Of a DNA stretch of 64,000 bases, positions 41,371 through 51,536 are shown piece by piece. The translations under genes were made by a program, and so were the position numbers. Each line of letters opens with the position of its first letter. Position 1 is the stretch's first letter. Below the pieces are notes generated by a model that saw nothing but the letters and a program-made list of their open reading frames with translations, made no database searches and was not told the DNA's origin. This DNA is from Kallotenue papyrolyticum (GTDB lineage: Bacteria > Chloroflexota > Chloroflexia > Chloroflexales > Kallotenuaceae): assembly GCF_000526415.1 (NCBI RefSeq), contig NZ_JAGA01000002.1, forward strand, positions 640,001 through 704,000, given 5' to 3'.

Positions 41371-42846
41371 ATGACGAGGAGTGTTCCATCGTATGCTGCT
41401 CGTGTGGCGCACCGGGGTCCATCGCTGCTTCGACAGCCATTGGTGTTGGCGCTCATAACCGCACTGGTTGCTGTGATCTATGGCGTTGGCCTTGCATCGT
41501 CGCTCCAACTCTTATGGTTGATCGCTGTACCGGCGGCTCTGGCGCTGCTTGTGCTTGCTTTTGTGCGTCCAGACCTGGTCGCGATTATTGTTCTAGCTAT
41601 CACCTGGGGGTATATCTCCGAAATAGCGAATAAATATCACGGTATACCTTCTATTAGTAAGCCAATTGTTGTTTTGCTTGTAGTGGTGTTGATGTTTCGT
41701 TTTTTGTTTGTGCGTCGGGAAAGGCTTGTATTTGATCGTATAATTCTCTGGATGTTGGTGTTTTTTGTGGTTATATGTTCGGGTCTGATATATGCGCGAT
41801 ATCCAGATCAAACTATGTTGATGGTGATCGATTTTGCAAAAGACATCTCGCTTGTTTGGGTTCTAATCAACTTTGTTGTCTCTGTAAAAAACCTTGAACG
41901 AGGCGTGTGGCTGTTGTTAGGTATCGGCGCTGTGCTGGGGGCGCTAGCGTTTTATCAGGAAATAACCGGCAGCCATGATCGGAACTTTGGTGGCCTGGCG
42001 CGTAGTCAGATAGCGCACATCAGCGATGATTTTGCCAATCGTCCACGGGCGGGTGGCCCTATGGGTGAACCCAACGCATTTGGTCAACAACTGTTAGTTT
42101 TGGTGCCACTTGGCCTTTGGGGGGTCATGCGTGGCCGGAGTCGTCTTGCTCGTTCTTTTGCTGTGTTTGCGACAATTTCTTGTATTGCTGGGGTTGTCTT
42201 GAGTTTCTCGCGTAGTTCATATGTTTCGCTTGGGTTGGCATTGATTTTATTCATGGTTTATAAAAAATTAGATTTTCGTTACATATTGTTGCTGATTTTG
42301 ATGACCGTTACCCTGTATCTCTTTGCTCCTCCTGAATTTCAGTCCCGATTTTCGACGTTGGAGAATCTCTTGCCCGGCCGGGAGGGGGTGTACAGCGAAG
42401 GGTCATTCCTTCGACGCTCTGTGGAGATGCGCATGGCGCTCAACATGTTCGCTGATTATCCGATCGCTGGGGTAGGGGCGCGCAACTTTCGAATGTTATA
42501 CCCGGCCTATATACGTGACGATGGTAGCCCGGTGCCGCTGGAGCAAAGAGATGCCCATAGTTTTTATCTGGAGATTGCGGCTGAGCATGGTTTATTGGGG
42601 TTGATTCCTTTCTGTGTGATCCTGTTCCTAACATGGAGAAGAATGTCTCGCACCCGTCAAGTGGCTCTAGAAGCAGGCGATGCGCGATTGGTCGATTTGT
42701 CAATTGCATTGCAATCGGGATTTGCTGGTTATCTATTGTCGGCAACTTTTTTGCACGGAGTATATTCGAGGTTCCTTTGGTTACAAGTGGCTATTGCCAT
42801 AATTTTGTGGAGGGTTGCAAAGGGGAAGATGAGACAGGGTGAGTGA
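41371..42846 (+). CDS. O-antigen ligase/polymerase-like (Wzy/WaaL family) membrane protein
   Basis: From the ATG at 41371 (GGGGAGAG 4 bp upstream) the protein has 491 aa and about 11-12 helices. A large outer loop contains RAGGPMGEPNAFGQQLLVLVPLGLW and later YPIAGVGARNFRMLYPAY with DAHSFYLEIAAEHGLLGLIPF, the conserved block of the Wzy_C/O-antigen ligase family. It probably joins lipid-linked repeats into polymer. A frame starting at 41353 would use a TTG. It is AT-rich in the hydrophobic parts. Confidence 0.9.
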   Translation: MTRSVPSYAARVAHRGPSLLRQPLVLALITALVAVIYGVGLASSLQLLWLIAVPAALALLVLAFVRPDLVAIIVLAITWGYISEIANKYHGIPSISKPIVVLLVVVLMFRFLFVRRERLVFDRIILWMLVFFVVICSGLIYARYPDQTMLMVIDFAKDISLVWVLINFVVSVKNLERGVWLLLGIGAVLGALAFYQEITGSHDRNFGGLARSQIAHISDDFANRPRAGGPMGEPNAFGQQLLVLVPLGLWGVMRGRSRLARSFAVFATISCIAGVVLSFSRSSYVSLGLALILFMVYKKLDFRYILLLILMTVTLYLFAPPEFQSRFSTLENLLPGREGVYSEGSFLRRSVEMRMALNMFADYPIAGVGARNFRMLYPAYIRDDGSPVPLEQRDAHSFYLEIAAEHGLLGLIPFCVILFLTWRRMSRTRQVALEAGDARLVDLSIALQSGFAGYLLSATFLHGVYSRFLWLQVAIAIILWRVAKGKMRQGE

Positions 42847-42901
42847 CAATACGTCCATGCCTTATATCTTGATGTCGTATATCTGGTGAAGCGAGGATTA
42901 C

Positions 42902-44326
42902 ATGGAATTTGTGTCAAAGCGATCTTCGTCTGCCCAGTTACTCTCGATCGATGGCTCGATGAGGCGGTGGGTTTTGGTTGGAATATTTTTTGTGGCGCTT
43001 ATCATGCGCCTGTTGGTGCTAATATATGTCGGTCACGAGCCTCGTAAGTTTTATACCTATGATTCCGACGGGTATGAGCGTCGAGCACTTAATCTGTTGC
43101 ACTATCACGTGTTCTCTAGCTCGGAGTATCCACCTTTTGTGCCGGATCTGGATCGTACTCCCATTTATCCCGGATTTATCGCGGGGCTCTACGCCGTTTT
43201 TGGTCAAGCTCCGATTGTGGTAGTTCTGTTCCAAATCTGGCTGGGAAGCTGCACTGCTATGCTTACCTATGCGCTGGCTCGCGCTCTCAGACTATCCTAT
43301 TGTGTGGGAGCGATCGCTGCGCTGGCGGTTGCTCTTGAGCCAATTTCAATCATGACCGCGAACAGAATCCTTACGGAAACTCTGTTTACATTTGTGCTGG
43401 TGCTTAGCCTTTGGCTGCTGGTGAGTTACTGGCGCACCTCCAATATGTGGATGTTGATCGGAGCGGCTATCTCTTTTGGTTGTTTATCGCTAGTTCGGCC
43501 TGTTAGTCAATTTTTGCCGCTTGTATTGTTGCCCCTCTTTGTAGGAGCCATGTGGCGAAGTGCCTGGCGTAAGCTGGCGCTTGCGATGCTTGTTTTCGTT
43601 GTACTCAGCATGTCGCTGACCTATAGCTGGGCGTATCGGAACTATCGCCAAACAGGAGTTTTTACTATTTCAACGATTGGTGATGTGAATCTGTTGTACT
43701 ACCGCGCTCGGGCGGTACAGGCGGCTGTTGATGGCACAACGCAGGATGAAGCGTGGGAGAAAATCAACCGACGTATCGCGCATATCACCGCGCAACTGCA
43801 ACTCACGACCGCCGAGAAAACACGCCTGCAACGGCGTGAGGCTCTTGCTATTTTGAGCCGCTATCCGGGTTTGACACTGCTCATGACACTCAAAGGAGCT
43901 GTCCGCATGGTTGTTGATCCGGGGTATACGATCACCTGTTCTATGCTCGATCGGTGGTCAACCTCCTTCGACTGTTTCCCCGGGAAATCGAGTATGAATG
44001 AGTCTGGTATGTTGCAGAAAGCCCTCGACAGATTCAGGATGATGTCGCTTGTGCAACAGGTGACGTTGGTATGGAGCGTGCTTCTGTTGGTTTGGATGTA
44101 TATTAGCCTGGCTATCGCGCTCGTGTTGCTCTTTCGTAAACGCTCCTGGTTGGTCTTGGCGCTCCTGAGCGTAGTCGTTCTGTATTTCATTGCCCTATCG
44201 GCTGGAGCTGAAGCGAATAGCCGCTTTCGCATTCCACTCGTTCCGTTGCTCGCTATTCTTGCCGGAGTAGGCACGGAACAGCTATGGCGACGATGGCAGG
44301 GCTATGCGCAGCCTAGGCGCCTTTAA
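42902..44326 (+). CDS. Membrane glycosyltransferase of the ArnT/PMT type
   Basis: The 474-aa protein has about 10-11 helices. The first outer loop has the acidic motif YTYDSDGYERRALNLLHY and RTPIYPGFIAGLYAVFG, the usual signature of GT-C enzymes that take sugar from polyprenyl phosphate. ALEPISIMTANRILTETLFTF and ANSRFRIPLVPLLAILAGVG are also family-like. It may transfer a sugar to the polymer or to a surface protein. Acceptor is unknown. It begins 55 bp after the Wzy-like gene. Confidence 0.85.
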   Translation: MEFVSKRSSSAQLLSIDGSMRRWVLVGIFFVALIMRLLVLIYVGHEPRKFYTYDSDGYERRALNLLHYHVFSSSEYPPFVPDLDRTPIYPGFIAGLYAVFGQAPIVVVLFQIWLGSCTAMLTYALARALRLSYCVGAIAALAVALEPISIMTANRILTETLFTFVLVLSLWLLVSYWRTSNMWMLIGAAISFGCLSLVRPVSQFLPLVLLPLFVGAMWRSAWRKLALAMLVFVVLSMSLTYSWAYRNYRQTGVFTISTIGDVNLLYYRARAVQAAVDGTTQDEAWEKINRRIAHITAQLQLTTAEKTRLQRREALAILSRYPGLTLLMTLKGAVRMVVDPGYTITCSMLDRWSTSFDCFPGKSSMNESGMLQKALDRFRMMSLVQQVTLVWSVLLLVWMYISLAIALVLLFRKRSWLVLALLSVVVLYFIALSAGAEANSRFRIPLVPLLAILAGVGTEQLWRRWQGYAQPRRL

Positions 44327-44543
44327 GCGCCAAACTGCCAGTCCTTTGTGGGCGCTCTCGATAGAGGTGCTCAGCAGAGCTTTGTGTTTTCCGGGCAAAG
44401 GCAGGCTGGCGTGCGGACGAGATGGTTGACCGAAGGCGTGGAGCAAGGCGTTACTATGGCAGCTTTACCGGCGTTGTTATCAGTACGGCAGGCGAGGTTC
44501 TCTCAGTCGTAACGGTATAGATCTGTCCATTTTCAGGAAGAGT

Positions 44544-45860
44544 ATGAGCGATACAGTCTCGTTGGAGATACCAACGCCGCCTCGTAAGAGGATAGCCTAC
44601 CTCACATCGCGGTTTCCAGTCATTAGCGAGACGTTTATTCTCTATGAGATGATCGAGCTGGAGCGACTTGGCATGCGTGTGGAGGTTTTTCCGCTGATCC
44701 GTCAGCACGAGCGGGTCATGCATGCCGAGGCAGCGGGCATTCTTCAGCGCGTGCACCACGCCGGGTATTTTTCCTGGACAGTTCTGCGCGCGCAGTGGTA
44801 CTGGCTCCGCAACCGTCCAGGTGCGTACGCGCGCGCCTGGTGGCGCGCACTACGAGGGAATCTTCGCTCGCCAAAGTTTTTGAGTCGCGCCCTGATCGTG
44901 GTGCCGCAAGCTGCCTGGTTTGCGCAAGAGATGCAGCGCATCGGCGTGGCGCATGTGCATGCACACTGGGCCACGCACCCGGCGTTAGCCGCCTATGTGG
45001 TACACCTGCTGACGGGCCTGCCCTATAGCATCACGGCTCATGCGCATGATATCTATGTTGAACGTCCCATGCTTGACGAGAAAATCCGGGCTGCCAGTTT
45101 CGTTGTGACCATCTCTGACTATAATCGTCGCCTCCTAGAGAGTTGGTATGGTTCTCTGGCAGCCGCGAAGACGCATGTTATCCACTGTGGAATCGATACC
45201 ACTGTCTTCCAGCCACGTCCCAAACGCCCCCGCGCTGAGGTTTTTACCATCGTATGCGTAGCTACATTACGTGATTACAAGGGACACCCTTATCTGATCG
45301 AAGCCTGTGCCCATTTGAAAGCACAACAGATACCGTTTCGGTGTTTGTTGATCGGTGATGGGGAAGAACGCGCGGCTATCGAAGCGCTCATCGCACGCCA
45401 TGGGCTCGAACAAGATGTCATCTTGCTGGGTCAGCAACCTCGTCACCAGGTAAGTGCGATTCTCCGTTCTGCCGACGTTATGGTCTTACCAAGTGTACGG
45501 ACGGCGAGCGGCAAGCAGGAGGGCATCCCGGTTGCCTTGATGGAGGCGCTGGCCAGCGAGCTACCAGTAGTAGCAACGGCCATCTCCGGGATTCCGGAAT
45601 TAATCGAAGATGGACAGACAGGGTTGCTGGTACCGGAGCGCGATGCGCAGGCGCTGGCACAGGCGCTGAGGCGTTTGTATGAGCAGCCCGAGTTAGGGTG
45701 CCGGCTTGGCGCTGCCGGGCGGGCGAAAGTTTTGCGGGACTTCGATCTGCGTAAGAATGCAACAGCGCTATACGAGCTGTTGCGACAAGATTGGAAGTCA
45801 ACCGTGCCCGATCATGATGTTGCTACCCGTACAAGGATGGTATCTCATGAGCAGATGTGA
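44544..45860 (+). CDS. GT4 glycosyltransferase (WcaL-like)
   Basis: The 438-aa retaining glycosyltransferase starts RIAYLTSRFPVISETFILYEMIELERLG, typical of colanic-acid WcaL-type enzymes. It has HVHAHWATHPALAAYV, ITAHAHDIYVE, IHCGIDTTVFQP, and the nucleotide-sugar part VATLRDYKGHPYLIEACAHL, LLIGDGEERAAIEALI and EGIPVALMEALASELPVVATAISGIPELIEDGQTGLLV. The catalytic EX7E is E-G-I-P-V-A-L-M-E. It overlaps the next gene by 14 bp. Confidence 0.93.
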   Translation: MSDTVSLEIPTPPRKRIAYLTSRFPVISETFILYEMIELERLGMRVEVFPLIRQHERVMHAEAAGILQRVHHAGYFSWTVLRAQWYWLRNRPGAYARAWWRALRGNLRSPKFLSRALIVVPQAAWFAQEMQRIGVAHVHAHWATHPALAAYVVHLLTGLPYSITAHAHDIYVERPMLDEKIRAASFVVTISDYNRRLLESWYGSLAAAKTHVIHCGIDTTVFQPRPKRPRAEVFTIVCVATLRDYKGHPYLIEACAHLKAQQIPFRCLLIGDGEERAAIEALIARHGLEQDVILLGQQPRHQVSAILRSADVMVLPSVRTASGKQEGIPVALMEALASELPVVATAISGIPELIEDGQTGLLVPERDAQALAQALRRLYEQPELGCRLGAAGRAKVLRDFDLRKNATALYELLRQDWKSTVPDHDVATRTRMVSHEQM

Positions 45861-47118
45861 CACATCTCGAAAGGGTTCGAAAATTGTTTTTTGGGGATCG
45901 ATAGGTCTTTTGACTTACACCTATATCGGTTTTCCATTGATCACGATTGTGCGTGGGTTGTTGCATCCGCGTCGGGTGCGGCGCGATCCAACCTGGACGC
46001 CTAAAGTGAGCCTGATTATAGCTGCTTATAACGAGGCGGCGGTGATCCAACGCAAGCTTGATAACACCTTTGCACTGGATTATCCCTCCGATCGCCTGGA
46101 GGTGATTGTTGCATCTGATGGTTCGGATGATGGCACGCCCGATCTGGCACGGCGCTACCCGGCGAGGGTGACGGTGCTCGATCTGCCGCGGCAGGGGAAA
46201 AATTTGACGCTGAACGCAGCGGTAGCGGTAGCTACGGGCGATATTCTGGTGTTTAGCGATGCCGATAGCATGTTACAGGCCGATGCGCTGCGCTGGCTGG
46301 TTGCGCCGTTTGCCGATCCAAGTGTTGGTGGGGTCGGCGGAGATTACCGATATGACGGCGTGCGTGCCGTTAACCAAGGCGAACGCACCTATTGGGACTT
46401 TGATCGCCTACTGAAGCGTTTGCAGAGCCGCAGCGGCAGCATGACTTCCGCGGGTGGGCAGCTGTATGCGATACGGCGACAGCTGTATCGTCCGATTCCG
46501 CCTGGCGTCACGGATGATTTCTTTGTCTCGGTCCAGGTTCCGGTCGCGCGACAACGGTTGATTTTCGAGCCGCGCGCGATTGCGCGTGGCCCAATCGCTG
46601 CATCGCCACGAGCCGAATTTCGTCGCAAAGTGCGCGTGATGACCGCTGGATTGCGGGGTGTATGGGCTGTTCGTCAGGCACTTCATCCGGGACGCTATGG
46701 CTTTTTTGCTATTCAATTGGCCTCACACAAAGTGCTACGGCGCTTGATGGTGGTGCCGCTGCTGGGAACCTGGTGGACAGCTCACCGTTTGCGCCATTGT
46801 GGTTTGTTGTACCGGGGCATTGCCGCAGGACATGCAATCGTGCATCTATTGGCATTGCTGGGTCTGATGCTGCGATCAACGCCAATGGGACGTAGCAAAA
46901 TCGTTAGCCTTCCGCTATTTTTTGATATGGTTAATCTTGCTGCGATTGCTGCGCTATGGGGTATAGTGCGTAGCGTGCGCCATGATATCTGGACGCCACA
47001 GCGCGAATCACGAGTTGAAGGAGACGTCTCGTGCGTTTCGTCAAAATATTCCAAGTTATTGACGGAAGTTGTGTCATGGTGTGAAGATAGTGGTGCGAAG
47101 CGAGTCGTCAATGTGTGA
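45847..47118 (+). CDS. GT2 membrane-associated glycosyltransferase
   Basis: The 423-aa protein has one N-terminal helix (VFWGSIGLLTYTYIGFPLITIV), then a GT-A domain with VSLIIAAYNEAAVIQRKLDN, VIVASDGSDDGT, the DxD in VFSDADSMLQ, and SAGGQLYAIRRQLY with VTDDFFVSVQV. The C-terminal third has further helices (VVPLLGTW, IVHLLALLGLML, MVNLAAIAALWGIV). The ATG at 45847 follows AAGGA by 9 bp and overlaps the previous gene, so a coupled operon is likely. Confidence 0.92.
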   Translation: MSRCDTSRKGSKIVFWGSIGLLTYTYIGFPLITIVRGLLHPRRVRRDPTWTPKVSLIIAAYNEAAVIQRKLDNTFALDYPSDRLEVIVASDGSDDGTPDLARRYPARVTVLDLPRQGKNLTLNAAVAVATGDILVFSDADSMLQADALRWLVAPFADPSVGGVGGDYRYDGVRAVNQGERTYWDFDRLLKRLQSRSGSMTSAGGQLYAIRRQLYRPIPPGVTDDFFVSVQVPVARQRLIFEPRAIARGPIAASPRAEFRRKVRVMTAGLRGVWAVRQALHPGRYGFFAIQLASHKVLRRLMVVPLLGTWWTAHRLRHCGLLYRGIAAGHAIVHLLALLGLMLRSTPMGRSKIVSLPLFFDMVNLAAIAALWGIVRSVRHDIWTPQRESRVEGDVSCVSSKYSKLLTEVVSWCEDSGAKRVVNV

Positions 47119-48265
47119 GAAAGGTATGCATGTTGTTCAGATCATTGATCTTTTGAAATTCGGTGGGGCGCAAAAATTGCTCGTTCTGCTCGCTGCGGCT
47201 CTGGGGCAGAGCGATGTGCGGCTGACAGTTGTGAGTTTACGCGATGATCTTCACCTGCCGATCGCGCATGAGCTGCGCGCGCTGGGTGTGCGTGTTGTCG
47301 CCATGCCTCTGCATGGGCTCAAAGATCTGACCACCATGATGCGTTTGGCACGCTGGATCCGCCGCGAGAACGTCGATCTGATCCATGCTCATCTTACAAC
47401 CGCGAATATCGTCGGAGGCGTTGTTGGTCGGCTGACGGGCGTGCCGGTCATCGCGTCGCTGCATAGCAGCAAGGATATCAAAAACTCAAAGGTGTATCGC
47501 TGGGTCGAGGGCCTGGCATTGCGCTATGGTATGCAGCGGGTGATTGCCGTCGGCCAAGCGGTGGCACAGGCGCATCGCGCTCGACTGAAACGCGAGCCTT
47601 TGATCATACCCAACGGCATCGCGTCTCTGCCGGTGCTGACGCATGAGGAGCGCCGCGCTGTGCGCCGGGAGTTGGGGGTCGAGGACGATCAATTACTGCT
47701 GATAGCCGTCGGGCGCTTATCGCCTGAAAAAGGCTATGACGATCTGTTGACGGCGTTTGCGGATGTGCGGCAGGCCTATCCTCAGGCTGTTTTGGCCATC
47801 GTTGGGGCTGGATCACAACAGGCCCATCTGGAGCAGCGTCGTCAGGCGCTAGGCCTGACGCAGGCGGTACGGCTAACCGGTGGGCGCTCGGATGTGCCCC
47901 GCCTGTTGGGCGCCAGTGACCTTTTTGTCAGCGCTGCGCACACGGAAGGGCTGCCGGTTACCCTTTTGGAAGCGCTCTCCAGCGGGCTGCCGGTGGTTGT
48001 TACCGCCGTGGGTGATATGCCCATGGTCGTCAATCAAGAGATAGGGATGGTCGTGCCACCCCGACAGCCGGCGCAACTGGCAAGCGCGATCTGTACATTG
48101 CTGGGAGACGATGCGCGTCGTCAGCAGATGGGGCTGCGCGCGCGCAGCCATGTGGCCCAGCACTATAGTGTTGAGCGGTGGTGTGAACAATTGCGCGCCG
48201 TCTATCGCGAGGTGAGCAAGCGTCCGGTGGCGCTAGCGCACGCGCACCAGGAGGTTCGGTCGTGA
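47111..48265 (+). CDS. GT4 glycosyltransferase
   Basis: The 384-aa enzyme starts MCEKGMHVVQIIDLLKFGGAQKLLVLLAAAL. It has DLIHAHLTTANIVGGVVGRLTGVPVIASLHSS, IIPNGIASLPV, IAVGRLSPEKGYDDLL, LAIVGAGSQQAHLE and HTEGLPVTLLEALSSGLPVVVTAVGDMP, giving a complete two-domain GT-B with the EX7E site. The start is either 47111, overlapping the previous stop, or 47126. Donor sugar unknown. Confidence 0.93.
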   Translation: MCEKGMHVVQIIDLLKFGGAQKLLVLLAAALGQSDVRLTVVSLRDDLHLPIAHELRALGVRVVAMPLHGLKDLTTMMRLARWIRRENVDLIHAHLTTANIVGGVVGRLTGVPVIASLHSSKDIKNSKVYRWVEGLALRYGMQRVIAVGQAVAQAHRARLKREPLIIPNGIASLPVLTHEERRAVRRELGVEDDQLLLIAVGRLSPEKGYDDLLTAFADVRQAYPQAVLAIVGAGSQQAHLEQRRQALGLTQAVRLTGGRSDVPRLLGASDLFVSAAHTEGLPVTLLEALSSGLPVVVTAVGDMPMVVNQEIGMVVPPRQPAQLASAICTLLGDDARRQQMGLRARSHVAQHYSVERWCEQLRAVYREVSKRPVALAHAHQEVRS

Positions 48266-49422
48266 CATTGCGCATCGCTATGCTCATTCAGCGCTACTAC
48301 CCCTTGGTTGGCGGCGCTGAACGGCAGGTGGGCGCGCTTGCCCCCCTGCTGCGGTCATCCGGTCTTGATGTTCAGATTGTGACCCGGCGCTACGCAGGGC
48401 TGGCGGATTTCGAGCTTATCGATGGCGTGCCGGTTCATCGGCTACCGATTCCGGGGCCTAAGGCGTGTGCCTCGCTGTCCTATACCCTATGCGCGCTGCC
48501 GCTCTTGCGCCGGCTCCGTCCGGATCTTGTGCACGCGCATGAGCTCTTTTCCCCTGCGACGACGGCGCTCTTGGCTAAGCACCTGCTGCACGTACCGGTG
48601 ATTGCCACGCTCCACCGCAGCGGAGCACCGGGGGATGTTCAGCGTTTACGGCAGAAGTTGCTCGGAACGCAGCGCCTCGCCCTGTTCAAACGCTACATTG
48701 ATCTGTTTGTATGCATCAGTCAGGAGATCCGTGGCGAGTTAATGGCTGTGGGTGTGGCCGAGTCGCAGATGGTATGCATCCCGAATGGCGTCGATCCGAT
48801 CCGCTTCGCGCCCGTGTCTGAAGCCAACAAGCGTGAGTTGCGTAGGCGTCTTGGTTTACCGGAGGGCCCGCTGGTCATCTTTTCTGGGCGGCTGGTGCCC
48901 GAGAAACGGGTGCAGCACCTGCTTGCCATTTGGCCGGCGCTTCGACAGATCTGTCCACAGGCGGTCTTGGTTATTCTGGGGACAGGGCCGCTTGAAACAG
49001 AGCTGCGTGCAATGGCCGGTGCCGGGGTGGTATTTGCCGGTCTTGTTGATGATGTCCATCTCTACTATCAAGCAGCCGACATCTTTGTGTTGCCTTCGGT
49101 TGCTGAGGGGCTTTCGGTAGCCATGCTGGAAGCGATGGCTACCGGGTTAGCGGTGGTCGTGACAGATGTCGGTGGTGCTGCCGAGGTGATTAATGCCGGA
49201 CAGCATGGCCTGCTGGTGCCTCCGGACGATCCAATGGCGTTGCAAACAGCATTGCTCACGCTGTTGTTGGATGCCGAGCAACGGCGTAGCTTTGGCCTGC
49301 AGGCCCGGCAGCGCGTGCTGGAGAGGTATGCGTTGCCTGCCGTGGCGCAGCAACTTATTAGTGTTTACCAACGCCTTCGAACGCAGCATACGGGCGATCT
49401 TCAGCTGGTAGAACCGCGATGA
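48262..49422 (+). CDS. GT4 glycosyltransferase
   Basis: The 386-aa protein overlaps its neighbours by 4 bp on both sides (GTGA at 48262 and ATGA at 49419), so the row is translated as a coupled unit. It has MLIQRYYPLVGGAERQVGALAPLL, LVHAHELFSPATTALLAK, CIPNGVDPIRFAPVSEANKRELR, IFSGRLVPEKRVQHLL, LVILGTGPLETELR and EGLSVAMLEAMATGLAVVVTDVGGAAEVI. Donor and acceptor unknown. Confidence 0.94.
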   Translation: MTLRIAMLIQRYYPLVGGAERQVGALAPLLRSSGLDVQIVTRRYAGLADFELIDGVPVHRLPIPGPKACASLSYTLCALPLLRRLRPDLVHAHELFSPATTALLAKHLLHVPVIATLHRSGAPGDVQRLRQKLLGTQRLALFKRYIDLFVCISQEIRGELMAVGVAESQMVCIPNGVDPIRFAPVSEANKRELRRRLGLPEGPLVIFSGRLVPEKRVQHLLAIWPALRQICPQAVLVILGTGPLETELRAMAGAGVVFAGLVDDVHLYYQAADIFVLPSVAEGLSVAMLEAMATGLAVVVTDVGGAAEVINAGQHGLLVPPDDPMALQTALLTLLLDAEQRRSFGLQARQRVLERYALPAVAQQLISVYQRLRTQHTGDLQLVEPR

Positions 49423-50654
49423 CGCTCCAGGTCCAGCCTAGCCCGCGCCAGAGCGCGCGCGCCCGCCCCGTCAGCCACCAGGACGGCAGTAACTATCAGG
49501 GCCGGCCCAGGGTGTTGGCTGTGCTGGTTGGCGATCTTCGTACCGATCCTGGTGCGCGCACCAAGTACGGTCTGTTTTTCGACGCGCTGGGCGCGCGTCT
49601 TCCATTGCTTGATGTGGTAGATGCGTCGCTGCGCGGCCTGCCGCGGGTGATCAACGCTCTGTTGATGATGCATCCCAATCCACGACGCTGGCGTGAGCGG
49701 TTCTGGCAGAATGTGCCGGCCTTTCGCGCGCGCTCATCGCGATTTCAGCGCATCATGCGCCGCTATCATGGACAGGTAGATGTGATTGTGCAGGTAGGAG
49801 TGCTGTTCGACGCACGTTGGCACGAGCCACCGGTGCCGAGTGTCATCTATACCGATTACACGGCCCGCTTGGCTGCACAACGCGCGGCGGCAGGACGCTC
49901 GCCCTTCACGCCTCGCCAACGGGCGCAGTGGATTGCTTATGAGCGCCAGGCGTTGCAACGGGCTACATACGTGTGCACGCGTGGCGCCTTCGTGCGTGAA
50001 GCGATTGTGGCTGATTATGGTCTGCCTGCTGACCGAGTCTTCGCGATCGGAGGTGGTGTCAACTTCGCGACGTTACCGGTATTACAACCCCGACCGAGCT
50101 GCCAACCGCCAACCGCGCTCTTTGTTGGCAAAGAGCTGTATCGCAAGGGTGGTGATCTGCTGTTACGCGCTTTTGCTCAGGTGCGCCGGCAGGTGCCTCA
50201 TGCTCGCTTACTGATGGTGACCGGCGATGCCATACCGCGCGGATTGCCTCGTGAAGGGGTTGAAGTTCTTGCACCGACCTGGGATCGGGCTGCGATCGCT
50301 GCGCTCTATCAGCGCGCTGATCTGTTCGTGCTGCCATCCCGCTTGGAGACCTGGGGCGATGTGTTGCTGGAGGCAATGGCCTATGGGTTGCCCTGTATCG
50401 GGGTTGCCGGCGAAGCGATGGAGGAGATCATCCAGCACGAAACTACCGGTCTGGTGGTCGCGCCCGATGCCGTCGATGCCTTGGCGGCTGCTCTGATCCG
50501 CCTCTTGACAGATCAGGACCTGCGGGCGCGCTGGGGGCGGGCCGCACGGCAGCGCGTGGAGCAGTCCTTTACCTGGGAGCGGGTAGTTGAACGACTGGTA
50601 CCCGTGTTGCAGGCCGCCAGTGCCGGAGACGCGGTTGGCAGGCAGGTGGGTTGA
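49419..50654 (+). CDS. GT4-like glycosyltransferase, divergent
   Basis: The 411-aa protein has an odd first 30 residues rich in Arg and Gln, then VLAVLVGDLRTDPGARTKYGLFFDALGARL. Its C-terminal half has FVGKELYRKGGDLLLRAFAQVRRQVPHARLLMVTGDA, and ETWGDVLLEAMAYGLPCIGVAGEAMEEIIQHETTGLVV, a GT-B nucleotide-binding part. The N-terminal acceptor domain is unlike that of the previous two. Last of a tightly packed set of glycosyltransferases. Confidence 0.88.
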   Translation: MTLQVQPSPRQSARARPVSHQDGSNYQGRPRVLAVLVGDLRTDPGARTKYGLFFDALGARLPLLDVVDASLRGLPRVINALLMMHPNPRRWRERFWQNVPAFRARSSRFQRIMRRYHGQVDVIVQVGVLFDARWHEPPVPSVIYTDYTARLAAQRAAAGRSPFTPRQRAQWIAYERQALQRATYVCTRGAFVREAIVADYGLPADRVFAIGGGVNFATLPVLQPRPSCQPPTALFVGKELYRKGGDLLLRAFAQVRRQVPHARLLMVTGDAIPRGLPREGVEVLAPTWDRAAIAALYQRADLFVLPSRLETWGDVLLEAMAYGLPCIGVAGEAMEEIIQHETTGLVVAPDAVDALAAALIRLLTDQDLRARWGRAARQRVEQSFTWERVVERLVPVLQAASAGDAVGRQVG

Positions 50655-50702
50655 AACCGAGGTCGGCGGTCCAGAATGACCATCTAGGTATGGAGGCGTT
50701 GT

Positions 50703-51536
50703 ATGTTGCTTTCGGTGATCATGCCGTGCTACAACGAGGAGCGCACCATCCGCGCGATCCTCGAGCAAGTGCGCGCGGTCAAGCTCGACAAAGAGATCAT
50801 CGTGGTGGATGACCACTCGCGCGACGGCACCTACGCCATCCTCCAGGAGATCGCCGCCGCCGACCCGACGGTGCGGGTGCTGCGCCACCCGCGCAACCGC
50901 GGCAAGGGCGAGGCGATCCGCAGCGGGCTAGCCGTGGCGCGCGGCGCGATCACCATCATCCAGGACGCCGACCTGGAGTACGACCCGACCGACTACTACG
51001 AGCTGGTGCGGCCGATCGTTGAAGGCAAGGTGCAGGTCGTCTTCGGCTCGCGCTTCATCGGGCGGCATACGGGCATGTACTTCTGGAACGCGATCGGCAA
51101 CAAGTTGCTGACGTTTCTGACCAATTTGCTGTACAACGCCTGGATCTCGGACATGGAGACCTGCTACAAAGTGATGCGCACCGAGATCCTGCGCAGCTTG
51201 GAGCTGGAGAGCAACGATTTTCGTATCGAGCCGGAGATTGCGGCCAAGGTGCTGCGGCTGGGCTACCGCATCTACGAAGTGCCGATCTCATACATGGGGC
51301 GCACCTACGAAGAGGGCAAGAAGATCCGTAAACGCGACGGCTTGAAGGCGATCATTTCCCTGTTGCGCTATCGCGCCTGGCGCGGCACTGCGCCGGTATT
51401 ACTGCCTCTGGATGATAATCTTACCGATATTGCGCTGCGATCGGTGCGTGAACACACGTTTATGCATTTGTGCAACACGTATAAAGTCTATGCGGGCGAG
51501 AATTATCCAGATCGAGTAGCTATAACCAGCGGCTAG
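50703..51536 (+). CDS. GT2 polyprenyl-phosphate glycosyltransferase-like
   Basis: The 277-aa protein resembles dolichyl-phosphate-mannose synthases: MLLSVIMPCYNEERTIRAILEQV, EIIVVDDHSRDGT, NRGKGEAIRSGLAVARG, IIQDADLEYDPTDY with the DxD-type metal site, FGSRFIGRH and ISDMETCYKVMR. It probably makes the lipid-linked sugar used by the GT-C enzyme at 42902. The main body is strongly GC-rich, while the last 35 codons turn AT-rich, so the C-terminus may be recombined. No C-terminal membrane helix is present. Confidence 0.9.
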   Translation: MLLSVIMPCYNEERTIRAILEQVRAVKLDKEIIVVDDHSRDGTYAILQEIAAADPTVRVLRHPRNRGKGEAIRSGLAVARGAITIIQDADLEYDPTDYYELVRPIVEGKVQVVFGSRFIGRHTGMYFWNAIGNKLLTFLTNLLYNAWISDMETCYKVMRTEILRSLELESNDFRIEPEIAAKVLRLGYRIYEVPISYMGRTYEEGKKIRKRDGLKAIISLLRYRAWRGTAPVLLPLDDNLTDIALRSVREHTFMHLCNTYKVYAGENYPDRVAITSG